Part shown: positions 14,760-22,163 of the stretch, piece by piece | Position numbering within the stretch: the first letter of the stretch is position 1 | Layout: each line of letters begins with the position of its first letter | Source: an uncultured Caulobacteraceae bacterium | Lineage (GTDB): Bacteria > Pseudomonadota > Alphaproteobacteria > Caulobacterales > Caulobacteraceae | NCBI GenBank assembly: GCA_937910255.1 | Contig: CALEOQ010000243.1 | Span: forward strand, 1 to 25,521 | Reading direction: 5' to 3' | DNA: 25,521 nucleotides | The notes under the pieces: generated by a model | Seen by the model: only the letters and a program-made list of their open reading frames with translations | Databases searched by the model: none | What the model was told of the DNA's origin: nothing | Translations under genes and position numbers: made by a program

Positions 14760-14984
14760 TACGCATCGATGTCGAATCGTGAGCGGCTGTGGCCCTGACG
14801 GGCTGCGCGGCGCCAATTGGACGAGCAGGCCCTTCCAATCGCGCTTGCAATGCGGTAGCTATCGCCCACCGGGCCATCGCGGATCGCCCGGTTAGACGGC
14901 CCGGTCGTCCAAGATCCGCTCCTTGGAGCGTGCGCGTAAGGCGCGCGCAGGGGAGCGTGTGCCTTGGATTTCGGTTTGTGCGTC
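14760..14984. other. Gene-free stretch between SOD relic and chrA
   Basis: Together with 15008-15130 this gap is 371 bp. It encodes no recognisable protein. A long frame running into chrA from 14789 is Arg/Pro-rich and out of character with ChrA. Only the terminator at 14985 stands out. Confidence 0.4.
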
Positions 14985-15007
14985 GAGCCCGCGTGGGCTT
15001 CTTTTTT
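14985..15007 (+). terminator. Intrinsic terminator upstream of chrA
   Basis: AGCCC-GCGT-GGGCT stem (14986-14999) followed by TCTTTTTT. It would end transcription coming from the SOD relic, implying that chrA has its own promoter within 15008-15130. Confidence 0.7.
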
Positions 15008-15130
15008 CCTAGCAAGCGAACGTCACCGCGAAAGTCGGGTCGGTCCGCCTTGCTTGGGCGATTTCGCGAGCCATCCTTCAGCGCGGCCACGCAATCGCGC
15101 GTGCGATCTGAGCCACAGCGGAGTGATGGC

Positions 15131-16348
15131 ATGACCGCGTCTGCCGAACTCGATATGGCTGCCGAGCCGCAGCCGCCGGCGCTGAGCTATCCGCAGCTGT
15201 TCTTACGCTTCCTGCGATTCGGGCTGATGGCCTGGGGCGGGCCGGTGGCCCAGATCGCGATGCTACGGAAGGAACTGGTCGAGGAGGAACGCTGGATTTC
15301 CAGCGCGCGCTTCAATCGCCTGCTCGCTGTCATGCAGGTTCTCCCTGGGCCAGAGGCCCATGAGCTCTGTGTTCACCTTGGCATGCGCGCCAAGGGCCGG
15401 CTCGGAGGCATGCTCGCGGGGCTGGCGTTCATGCTTCCCGGCTTCCTGCTGATGTTCGCCTTGTCCTGGCTCTACTTCGCGATGGACATCCAGTCGTCTG
15501 CGCTCGGCGCCGCCTTCCTCGGCGTGCAGGTGGGCGTCGTCGCCATGATCGTGCGAGCGGTGCACCGGATCGGCGAACATGTGCTGAACGACCGGTGGCT
15601 CTGGGGCCTGGCCCTCGGCGTCGGGTTGGCATCGCTCCTAGGCGCGAGCTTTTGGGTCGTGCTGCCCATCGCCGGGGTGGTCTATGCGCTTGCTGCATCG
15701 GGTCGGCAATCTCTGGCGCTCGTGTGCGCGTTCATCGGGGTCGCCCTAGCGACCGCCGTCATCTGGTGGTCGCCGGGCGTTCAACCGGGCGATGTGCAAG
15801 CCGTCGGCGCATCGGCTGGTCCGGTGGCTCTCTTCCTCTCCGGTCTCAAAGCCGGGTTGCTGACGTTCGGCGGAGCGTACACGGCCATCCCGTTTCTCCG
15901 GAACGACGCGGTGGGGCGGGGTTGGATGACCGACGGTCAGTTCCTCGACGGTCTGGCGCTCTCGGGCATCCTGCCGGCGCCGTTGATCATCTTCTCCACC
16001 TTCGTGGGCTACGTCGGCGGCGGCCCGATTGGCGCCCTAGCCATGACCGCCGGGATTTTCCTGCCCGCCTTTGCGTTCTCGCTGATCCTCTACGATCGTC
16101 TGGAAGCCGTCCTGGAGGTCAAGCAGCTGCACGCGCTCCTGGAGGGCGTCGCTGCCGGCGTGGTGGGCCTGATCGCCGCAACGACGCTGCAGCTCGGGCA
16201 GGCGACGGCGGAACGGGTCCCGGTGCTCTGGCCAGCCCTGGTCATCTTTGCTGGCGCGCTTGCCATCCTTTATCTTTGGAAGAGCAAGCTCAACATCGTG
16301 GCCGTGATCTTCGCCGCCGGGGCGGCGGGCTGGTTCGCCTATGGGTGA
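15131..16348 (+). CDS. chrA: ChrA chromate transporter (long two-domain form)
   Basis: A 405-residue inner-membrane transporter of the CHR family that expels chromate. Both halves carry the signature: FLRFGLMAWGGPVAQIAMLRKELVEEERWI near residue 20-50 and GLKAGLLTFGGAYTAIPFLRNDAV near 240-265. The motif VLPGPEAHELCVHLG appears in half one and LSGILPAPLIIFSTFVGYVGGG in half two. About ten hydrophobic segments are visible. The ATG at 15131 follows GGAG and begins at the family start; a longer frame from 14789 adds non-homologous text. Downstream are the DUF1259 and Rap1a-like genes. Regulator chrB is not in the window. Confidence 0.95.
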   Translation: MTASAELDMAAEPQPPALSYPQLFLRFLRFGLMAWGGPVAQIAMLRKELVEEERWISSARFNRLLAVMQVLPGPEAHELCVHLGMRAKGRLGGMLAGLAFMLPGFLLMFALSWLYFAMDIQSSALGAAFLGVQVGVVAMIVRAVHRIGEHVLNDRWLWGLALGVGLASLLGASFWVVLPIAGVVYALAASGRQSLALVCAFIGVALATAVIWWSPGVQPGDVQAVGASAGPVALFLSGLKAGLLTFGGAYTAIPFLRNDAVGRGWMTDGQFLDGLALSGILPAPLIIFSTFVGYVGGGPIGALAMTAGIFLPAFAFSLILYDRLEAVLEVKQLHALLEGVAAGVVGLIAATTLQLGQATAERVPVLWPALVIFAGALAILYLWKSKLNIVAVIFAAGAAGWFAYG

Positions 16349-16442
16349 GCAAAGCCCCCCCGCGGGGTCAGACGCCAGTCTGGACGCCCACGTCCCCATA
16401 GCCGGCCCAACAAGTTGTTGACTGTCGAAACCGTGTTGATGA

Positions 16443-16466
16443 GCCGCAGCGCACGGGCGCTGCGGC
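16443..16466 (+). promoter_or_regulatory. Perfect 10-bp hairpin in the leader of the DUF1259 gene
   Basis: GCCGCAGCGC and GCGCTGCGGC pair around ACGG, 17 bases before the DUF1259 start codon and only 4 bases before its GAGGAG ribosome site. TTGACT at about 16419 could be a -35 box. In the mRNA the stem could either end chrA transcription partly or hide or stabilise the 5' end. Confidence 0.5.
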
Positions 16467-16483
16467 GAACGAGGAGAATATCT

Positions 16484-17371
16484 ATGAAGCGAATTACGCT
16501 GACGCTGACGCTCGTCGCCGGCGCCTTTTTTGGCCAAGCCGCGAGCGCGGCCCCTGACTGGGCCGCCGTGGGCCGCGCACTGGGCAAAGAGGGCGCTGTG
16601 CAGCCCGGCGGAGTCTATCGAGTCGGGATGCCGCGGACCGATCTCAAGGTGACCCTGGACGGGGTGCCGATCAGGCCTGCGCTGGCGCTCGGATCCTGGC
16701 TTGCGTTCCAGGACATGGGCGACCACGCCATGGTCATGGGCGACCTGGTTCTCACGCACGAGGAGGTGAACCCGGTCATGAAGGTTCTCGTCGAAAACGG
16801 CCTCGAAGTGACCGCGCTCCACAACCACCTTCTGCGGTCCTCGCCGGCCACGATGTACATGCACGTAGGTGGTCACGGAGATCCGGTGAAGCTTGCCGCG
16901 GCGCTGCAGAAGGCGATCACGCAAAGCAAGACCCCGATGGGGGCGGCATCCACGGTCGCGCCCGCTACGCCCGCTCCCGCGATCGACACGGCCGGCCTTG
17001 ACCGCACGCTGGGCTACAAGGGCAAGGCCACGGGCGGCATCTACCAGTTCAGTGTTCCGCGCGCGGAGCCGGTTCGGGAAGCCGGCGCTGTGGTGCCCGA
17101 AGCCATGGGCTCGGCCACGGTCATCAACTTCCAGCCCACCGGCGGCGGCAAGGCCGCCATCACCGGTGACTTCGTCCTGACGTCCGACGAAGTGAACCCG
17201 GTGATCCGGGCGCTTCGGGCGAACGGCATAGAGGTCACCGCGCTCCACAACCACATGCTGGACGACGAGCCGCGACTGTTCTTCATGCATTTCTGGGCGA
17301 ACGACGACGCGCTGATGCTCGGGCGCGGGCTTCGGTCGGCGCTGGATCACGTCAAGGCCGCCAAGCCATGA
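16484..17371 (+). CDS. Exported two-repeat DUF1259 (LppY/LpqO-like) protein
   Basis: A 295-residue secreted protein with signal peptide MKRITLTLTLVAGAFFGQAASA (cleavage before APDW). Two tandem DUF1259 repeats follow, about residues 30-140 and 170-290. Each has a GDLVLT.EEVNPV or GDFVLTSDEVNPV motif, then EVTALHNH(L/M)L and a ...FMH or YMH ending; the conserved histidines suggest metal or ligand binding. The biochemical role of the family is not established. GAGGAGAATATCT before the ATG fixes the start. It lies 135 bp after chrA and overlaps the next gene by four bases, so the pair is one unit of cargo. Confidence 0.85.
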   Translation: MKRITLTLTLVAGAFFGQAASAAPDWAAVGRALGKEGAVQPGGVYRVGMPRTDLKVTLDGVPIRPALALGSWLAFQDMGDHAMVMGDLVLTHEEVNPVMKVLVENGLEVTALHNHLLRSSPATMYMHVGGHGDPVKLAAALQKAITQSKTPMGAASTVAPATPAPAIDTAGLDRTLGYKGKATGGIYQFSVPRAEPVREAGAVVPEAMGSATVINFQPTGGGKAAITGDFVLTSDEVNPVIRALRANGIEVTALHNHMLDDEPRLFFMHFWANDDALMLGRGLRSALDHVKAAKP

Positions 17372-17772
17372 GGACCTGGGCCGGCATGGCGGCGACGGCG
17401 GTCTTGGCCGCCGCGCTCTCCAGCGGAGTGACTTGGGCCGTGGCGGGCAAGGATCGTGAGCCGACAGCGTTGCAGGGGGTAGGCCCGAACGGGCCACCGC
17501 TCACCATGACTGTGGCGGGGCTCCAGGCCGTTTGCGAGGTCAATGGCTCAGACCCTCGGAGCTGGTGCGCCGGCTACCTCATGGCCGCCGCCGACACGCT
17601 GCAGGCTTTCGGCGCAGGAGGGCACAAGGCCGGGACCTGTGCTGTCTCCTACCGGGTGGAGGATCTGGCGCCCCTCTACACGGGATGGGCGCGCCGATCC
17701 CCGCAGGCTGCGGATCTGCCGATGCTCGCCGGGGTCAGTCTGGCATTCCGCGAAGCCTGGCCCTGCCCCTAA
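17368..17772 (+). CDS. Exported Rap1a/Tai-like small protein
   Basis: A 134-residue protein with an N-terminal signal segment (MAATAVLAAALSSGVTWAVA). The mature part has the pattern of Rap1a/Tai-type proteins: a Cys in LQAVCEV, then WCAGYLMAAADTLQAF, a later Cys in GTCAVSYRV and a closing AWPCP. Four cysteines suggest two disulfides in the periplasm. Known Rap1a proteins are immunity proteins against T6SS amidases, but many relatives are uncharacterised, so immunity is not claimed. ATGA overlap with the DUF1259 gene indicates coupling and a shared function in chromate cargo. Confidence 0.65.
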   Translation: MRTWAGMAATAVLAAALSSGVTWAVAGKDREPTALQGVGPNGPPLTMTVAGLQAVCEVNGSDPRSWCAGYLMAAADTLQAFGAGGHKAGTCAVSYRVEDLAPLYTGWARRSPQAADLPMLAGVSLAFREAWPCP

Positions 17773-17964
17773 GGCTTCACGGGGACACTCGGACAAGGCG
17801 CTAGGTCTCTTGCAAAGGCGCTCGCCCCGGCGTTTACGTGCGTTTCGAGGTGATACTCGTTCCGACCGATCCAGTTCAGATATCCGGCGCGCAGCGGTCG
17901 TCGGATTGCGGAGGATCGTCGCACACGCCATGGCGATCACCCGCAATGCCTCCCGCTCTGAGAC
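17773..17964. other. Gene-free stretch inside the right transposon end
   Basis: About 190 bp between the last cargo stop and the right terminal repeat. No gene, clear hairpin or repeat is seen. Confidence 0.4.
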
Positions 17965-18131
17965 GCGTCTCACCGACCGTGGGTCGGTCTCAAATAGTGC
18001 GCGTCGGTCTCAATCATTGTGATCTCAGTCTCACACAATGTGCGCCCCGGAGCGGCGAACGTCTCAGCTAATGTGCGTCGAAAGGCGTCATGAATCTCGC
18101 GTCGAGCCGTTCACTATTGCGCGTCCCTACA
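17965..18131 (-). repeat. Right terminal inverted repeat
   Basis: Mirror image of 10678-10844. GTCTCA occurs at 17967, 17987, 18007, 18028 and 18061 (spacing 20, 20, 21, 33), exactly the reverse of the left end. It ends CCCTACA at 18131. Confidence 0.9.
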
Positions 18132-18835
18132 GCTACGGCCGTGCGCCGAAGTTTCCCGCCTATAATCTTCAGAGCGTGGTCGACGTCGACAGCGGCCTGA
18201 TCATTCATCACGACGTCGCCAACGAGGCGAACGACAGCCAGCTTCTGCACCCGATGTCCTTGGGGACCATGCAGGTCCTGCAGGTCGACCGGCTCAGCGT
18301 GCTGGCCGACGGCGGCTACTCCAACGCCCAGGCGATCGCCGACTGCGAACGCGACAATGTCGAGGTGGCGGCCCCGATCAAGCGCGGCGCGATGAACACC
18401 GAGCACTTCCGGCCGGTGCAGTTTGTCTATGACGAGGCCTCGGATACGTTGCGCTGCCCAGCCGGCGAGACGCTCCGACCTTCCGGCAAGCACACCCGCA
18501 ACCGAGCCATCCGCTATCGGACCACGGCCTGCAAAACCTGTCGGCTGAAGGCGCAATGTACGCCCGGCGCTCAGCGGACCATCCACCGACTTCAAGACCA
18601 GGGCGCACTCGATCGCATGGAGGCCAGGATCTACGCCGATCCAAGCCTGATGGTGACGCGCCGGTGTACGGTCGAGCACCCCTTCGGAACGATCAAGCGA
18701 ATGTCCAACGGCGGGCGGTTCCTGACGCGCGGATTAAGGCGCGTGAAGGCCGAAGCAGCCCTCTCGATCCTCGCCTACAACATCCTCCACGCCGTCAACG
18801 CCTTTGGAGCGCACCGACTGGCTCCGCCGGGGTGA
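18132..18835 (+). pseudogene. IS1182-like transposase, C-terminal part only
   Basis: About 234 residues of a DDE transposase, starting at SYGRAPKFPAYNLQSVVDVD, directly at the transposon boundary. Seen are the D of VVDVDSGLIIHHDV, a second D in LADGGYSNAQAIADC, a cysteine cluster (LRCPAGETL...TTACKTCRLKAQCTPG) and the late E motif VEHPFGTIKRM. The N-terminal half (roughly 200 codons) is missing. Although the frame runs open into the terminal repeat from 18038, those residues are transposon sequence. The missing 5' half is not found beyond the left transposon end. Confidence 0.85.
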
Positions 18836-18854
18836 CCGAAGCCGCGCGCTTCGG
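18836..18854 (+). terminator. Hairpin after the IS transposase stop
   Basis: CCGAAGC (18836-18842) pairs with GCTTCGG (18848-18854) around CGCGC, directly after the stop codon. No T-run follows. Confidence 0.45.
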
Positions 18855-18980
18855 CGGCGGCAGGATCGGCGACTGCCTAATCGGCGAGTTTTGGCACAGC
18901 CTGCCCCGCAACGCCCCCCGGAAGATGCTGTCTGAGCCTATCGGGTATTAGGAACCGCGCGTCATCGCGATCGGCTGACT

Positions 18981-19045
18981 CCTGCTGGAACCATCCTTCC
19001 AGCAGGTAAACATCATTACTCTCTCGCGCAAAAAACATAATGATG
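18981..19045 (+). promoter_or_regulatory. Dyad-rich AT-rich control region of the second ssb
   Basis: CCTGCTGGAA pairs with TTCCAGCAGG (18981-19006, 10-bp stem). CATCATTA (19011-19018) pairs with TAATGATG (19038-19045) across 19 bases. This is the most AT-rich spot on this side of the window and precedes ssb by 40 bp, so it probably holds its promoter and an operator. Exact -35/-10 boxes are uncertain. Confidence 0.5.
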
Positions 19046-19082
19046 TATTCTCACGCGCGGTGGTCATTTCCAGGAGGTTCTC

Positions 19083-19433
19083 GTGAACCGCATCACCCTT
19101 GTCGGGAACGTCGGCAGCGACGCCGAAATTCGGACCACGAGCGCCGGCGCGAGGGTCGTGTCGTTCTCCGTGGCGACCAATGACGGCTACCGCAACAGCG
19201 CCGGAGAGTGGGTCGACGATCCCACCTGGCATCGTGTGGTCGCCTTCTCCGAAGGGCTCGTCGAGATGCTGGAGCGGAACGCCAAGAAGGGGCGCACCGT
19301 CGCCTTGAGCGGGCGGATGACCTACCGCAAATGGCGCAAGGACGGCGAGAAGACCGATCGGACGCAGGCCGAGATCGTGCTCGACCGCAACGCCGAGATC
19401 GAGTTCCACAGCCCCCTCGCCGGCGAGGGCTGA
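19083..19433 (+). CDS. ssb: Plasmid single-strand DNA-binding protein (second copy)
   Basis: A 116-residue OB-fold protein: MNRITLVGNVGSDAEIRTTS, then ARVVSFSVATNDGY, TWHRVVAF and GRTVALSGRMTYRKW. It starts with GTG, set by CCAGGAGG seven bases upstream. It is clearly different from the first SSB (3795) and ends HSPLAGEG, again without the acidic DDxPF-type tip, so it probably binds DNA without recruiting chromosomal repair partners. It appears to lead a small operon with two short genes downstream. It also follows closely after the IS relic. Confidence 0.9.
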   Translation: MNRITLVGNVGSDAEIRTTSAGARVVSFSVATNDGYRNSAGEWVDDPTWHRVVAFSEGLVEMLERNAKKGRTVALSGRMTYRKWRKDGEKTDRTQAEIVLDRNAEIEFHSPLAGEG

Positions 19434-19437
19434 CAGG

Positions 19438-19668
19438 GTGGGCCGCGCGCTGATGGCGCTCGACCCGGACCCGCGCGCGAGGCGGTTGCGCGCCTCGTCC
19501 GCGAGATCGACGAGGCGGCCGAGGACCGGCGCGCCGATGACACGAGTCCAGGCCGCCGCCGCCCGGGCGCGCGATCTGCTGGCTAACGCCGCGTCGATGT
19601 GGACCGCCTTGACCCCCCTCCCCCTGCCCGCTCAAGCTGCACGCATCACGGAGATTGACGATGGCTGA
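19438..19668 (+). CDS. Doubtful small ORF after ssb, possibly frameshifted
   Basis: A 76-codon frame from GTG 19438, four bases after the ssb stop, ending inside the next gene (8-bp overlap). Its second half from ATG 19537 (MTRVQAAAARARDLLANAAS) reads like protein. The first half reads better one base out of frame (EAVARLVREIDEAAEDRRAD), but that frame has no start codon. Either a short gene begins at 19537 or an older gene has acquired a frameshift. No function is recognised. Confidence 0.3.
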   Translation: MGRALMALDPDPRARRLRASSARSTRRPRTGAPMTRVQAAAARARDLLANAASMWTALTPLPLPAQAARITEIDDG

Positions 19669-19852
19669 GCCGGTGACCGTTCCGCTGACTCTGAGCGCCG
19701 AGGAAGCCGAGGCGTTGGCGCAGTTCGTGAAGCGCGCCGATCGGGACACCGCGCGGCGGCACGCCGGCGACGCGCGTGAGGCGGATCTGATCTATGAGGC
19801 CTGGATCAGCCTTCGCACCGGCCTGGCCGAGGCGGGGTTCGCGCCGCGATGA
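19661..19852 (+). CDS. Small conserved-looking hypothetical protein
   Basis: A 63-residue acidic helical protein: MAEPVTVPLTLSAEEAEALA, then QFVKRADRDTARRHAGDA and LAEAGFAPR. The form (LSAEEA.ALAQF.KR ... LAEAGFAPR) recalls short plasmid proteins of unknown function (the DUF7706-like group, from memory). GGAGATTGACG precedes the ATG. It closes the ssb-led unit. Confidence 0.65.
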   Translation: MAEPVTVPLTLSAEEAEALAQFVKRADRDTARRHAGDAREADLIYEAWISLRTGLAEAGFAPR

Positions 19853-19969
19853 CGATCGCTCTGTGGCCCGCTACAACGCGTCACGCGCCGTGCCAGGCGG
19901 TGACGATGGTCACTAGGTCCTGAGTGGCCCCGCGCTGAGGATCCGGCTTGTGGCGGGATGTTCGCCCGC

Positions 19970-20536
19970 TCAAGGGGTTTGAGACAGGGCCGCGACGAAA
20001 CGCTTCAATCCTTGACGCTGGAGCACCTCCAGATAGGCCAGCCTGGAGACCTGAGACAGGTTCAGGTTTCGTCGGGCGTTCTCGACGGCGGCCGCGACAA
20101 CGGTCGGGCTGCCTTCGTAGAGGTCGGTGAGGAAGGCGTCGGGCGTGGCCTTGCGAAGCCCGTGCGGGCGCAGCTCCGCGGCCGGGAAGTCGCGGACATT
20201 CCAGGTGACGATGAGGGCGGCGCCGGCCTCTGCGGCTGCGGCGACGACATGGCGGTCGCCAGGGTCCGGCAAGGTGATCGTGGCGATCCGCGCCTCGTAG
20301 CCTGCCACCCGCGCCTGGGGCAGGACTTGATCCATCAGGTTGCGCGTGGCCTCCAGCCGGGCGCGCGTCAGCGTGGGCGCCTTCACCAGGAGGTTGCGGA
20401 TCCATTCGTCATGGATTTCGTCAGTCCAGCGCGCGTCCACGAGCCGATCGACGGCGAACTGAACCAGCAGGTTACGGAGCTGGAAGGGATAGAGGACGCA
20501 GGCGTCATAGACCGCGATCGGCGGGCTAGATCCCAT
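19970..20536 (-). CDS. PIN-domain toxin (VapC-like ribonuclease)
   Basis: A 188-residue PIN protein. Acidic metal-binding residues are visible: D11 in AVYDACVLYP, E40 in WTDEIHDEW, D94 in DPGDRHVVAAA and D116 in VTWNVRDFP. The last 60 residues form a helical tail longer than in classical VapC, as in the PIN_3 type. It would cleave RNA when free of its antitoxin. Its start overlaps the antitoxin gene's end by 11 bp, which confirms the pair. Confidence 0.85.
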   Translation of the reverse strand: MGSSPPIAVYDACVLYPFQLRNLLVQFAVDRLVDARWTDEIHDEWIRNLLVKAPTLTRARLEATRNLMDQVLPQARVAGYEARIATITLPDPGDRHVVAAAAEAGAALIVTWNVRDFPAAELRPHGLRKATPDAFLTDLYEGSPTVVAAAVENARRNLNLSQVSRLAYLEVLQRQGLKRFVAALSQTP

Positions 20537-20972
20537 AGGCTTTGGCCAACGCGTCGGTATCTTCCGCCAGCGCCTTCAGCGCGGCCTGCTGCGGATCGAG
20601 CTTCGCCTTCAGCGCCAGCACGTCGGTCAGCCGGGCGCGACGATGCTTGCCCACATAGCGGAACGGCAGGTCGCCGATCTCCATGCGATGCACGACCAGC
20701 GGTCGCGAAATCCCGAGCATCGTCGCCGCTTCGTTCGGCGTGACCTCGGCGTCCTCAGACAGCACGGCCACACGCTCGCCTCGAGAGAGCGAGACCAGCA
20801 TCGCCTCGATCAGCGCGACGGCGGCTTGCGGCACTGTCACGGTCCGATCGTCGCCCTGCTTGGTGCGGACATGCATCTCCACCACGTCAGCGTCCGCCAG
20901 GCGCGGGAGCTGTTTGACCTTTCCGCGATCCTGGCCCGAGAGCGAGATGAAATGCAGGGCATGAGCTGTCAT
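20526..20972 (-). CDS. HTH-type antitoxin of the PIN toxin
   Basis: A 148-residue protein. An N-terminal domain (VVEMHVRTKQGDDRTVTVPQ) is followed by an excisionase-like HTH at about 78-112 (VTPNEAATMLGISRPLVVHRMEIGDLPFRYVGKHRRARLTDV) and a C-terminal helix (LKALAEDTDALAKAYGI) that likely wraps the toxin. GGAGATTTCGCC precedes the ATG. As first gene it probably represses the operon. Overlap of 11 bp with the toxin gene ensures coupled synthesis. Confidence 0.82.
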   Translation of the reverse strand: MTAHALHFISLSGQDRGKVKQLPRLADADVVEMHVRTKQGDDRTVTVPQAAVALIEAMLVSLSRGERVAVLSEDAEVTPNEAATMLGISRPLVVHRMEIGDLPFRYVGKHRRARLTDVLALKAKLDPQQAALKALAEDTDALAKAYGI

Positions 20973-21176
20973 GGCGAAATCTCCGATCCAGAAGATAAGT
21001 CATAGGCGTTCTAACTGCAATAACTGAAACCCTGCTCGCGCGCGATTCCGTCGGTTCGGCACTTCGTTATTGCCCGGCCGGTCGGCCGCCCTGTCCGGGT
21101 TGGGTGTGGGCGGCGCTGTGCGTTAAAAGGTTGGAGGGAGGGTCTCGGGGGCTGCAACCGCCAAGGGAGCCGAGCG

Positions 21177-22133
21177 ATGAGCCTGCGAACGATCGTCCAG
21201 ACCTTGGGCGGCGACCTCTACGACCAGGGCCGTAGAGCCAACATCCCTGCCCCCGGCCACAGCGCCGAGGACCGGTCCGTCTCCCTGCTGCTCGAGGACG
21301 ACCGGGTGGTGGTCCACACCTTCGGCGATGGCGACTGGAGGGCGGTGCTGGATTTTCTGCGCGATCAGCGGCTCATCGACGCCGCCAACGCGCCCCTCGA
21401 CGGTCCCGGCCGGCCCGTGGGCGCCCGTCCGGCCCGCCCAGTCGTCTCCCGCCTGGAACGGCGCGACGCCGCCATGCGGCTTTGGGAGGGGGGCCGGGCT
21501 GTCGTGGGGACACTCTCGGCGCGGCATTGCCGCCTGCGCGGCGTCGAGCGGCCGCTGCCGGGCCCGGAGGTCCTGCGGCACAACACCGAGGCCGCCGTCT
21601 CGGCCTATCGCAGACAGGGCTACACGCGGCCGGCGCTCCTGGCGGCCATCCACGACGTCGATGGGATCTTCACCGCCGTCGAGGTGACCTACCTGGCGGC
21701 CAATAGCGCACGCGCGAGCGACCTGCGCCTGCCGCGCAAGACCGTGGGCCCGGCGCCGGGTGGCTGCGCCGTGCAGCTGGATCCTGCCGCGCCGGAGATG
21801 CTGGTGGGCGAAGGCGTGTTCACCACGCTCTCCGCGACCGAACGGTTTGATCTGCCCGGCTGGGCCCTGCTGTCGACCCGCAATCTTCGAGTCTGGTCGC
21901 CGCCGGAGGGGGTCCGCTCGGTGCTGATCGCCGCTGACCGGGGCAAGGACGGCGAGGCGTCGGCCGCCCGCCTTCAGGCCCGGCTGTCCGCGGGCGGGGT
22001 GGCCGCCTCAATCGCCCTGCCGCCGGCGCCGTTCGGGGATTGGAACGAGTGGTCCGACGATGTGCGGCGGCAGGCACGGCGCCAAAGGAGGGGGGAGGAA
22101 GGGACCGGGCGGGTGCGCCCAGGGGCAGGATGA
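21177..22133 (+). CDS. Toprim-domain protein (DUF7146/Toprim_3 type)
   Basis: A 318-residue plasmid protein. The C-terminal Toprim domain is clear: E212 in LVGEGVFTTLSATERF, then D254 and D258 in VLIAADRGKDGEASAARL, and FGDWNEWSDD. The N-terminal 65 residues align in pattern with the CHC2-type zinc finger of primase relatives (ANIPAPGHSAEDRSVSLLL...RVVVHTFGDGDWRAVLDFL), but the expected cysteines are Ala, Thr and Asp, so it cannot bind zinc in the usual way. It has no polymerase or helicase domain. AAGGGAGCCGAGCG before the ATG fixes the start. The large ParB-like gene follows after 30 bp. Confidence 0.8.
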   Translation: MSLRTIVQTLGGDLYDQGRRANIPAPGHSAEDRSVSLLLEDDRVVVHTFGDGDWRAVLDFLRDQRLIDAANAPLDGPGRPVGARPARPVVSRLERRDAAMRLWEGGRAVVGTLSARHCRLRGVERPLPGPEVLRHNTEAAVSAYRRQGYTRPALLAAIHDVDGIFTAVEVTYLAANSARASDLRLPRKTVGPAPGGCAVQLDPAAPEMLVGEGVFTTLSATERFDLPGWALLSTRNLRVWSPPEGVRSVLIAADRGKDGEASAARLQARLSAGGVAASIALPPAPFGDWNEWSDDVRRQARRQRRGEEGTGRVRPGAG

Positions 22134-22163
22134 CCCTCGCCCAGGCGCTGGAGCCTGATCCCA

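Larger units (their letters stand above)
10678..18131. mobile_element. Tn552/Tn5053-like chromate-resistance transposon, 7.45 kb
   Basis: It is bounded by long inverted repeats that start TGTAG on each side. The left half carries an ATPase, a DDE transposase and a resolvase as one leftward operon with overlapping genes. The right half carries rightward cargo: a chrC-like pseudogene, chrA, a DUF1259 protein and a Rap1a-like protein. The gene set of integrase-type transposase, ATPase and resolvase resembles Tn552 (p480/p271/bin) and Tn5053 (tniABQR), but no tniQ is present. The bases next to the two ends (CTAGG left, GCTAC right) do not form a target duplication. Confidence 0.85.

Noticed and set aside
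14789..15130. N-terminal extension of chrA
   Set aside because: Arg/Pro-rich, contains a terminator, and ChrA homology begins at 15131.
16037..17497. A 486-codon minus frame over chrA end and DUF1259
   Set aside because: Antisense to genes with signal peptides and family motifs.
18038..18131. N-terminal part of the IS transposase frame
   Set aside because: These codons are the transposon's terminal repeat; the fusion is accidental.
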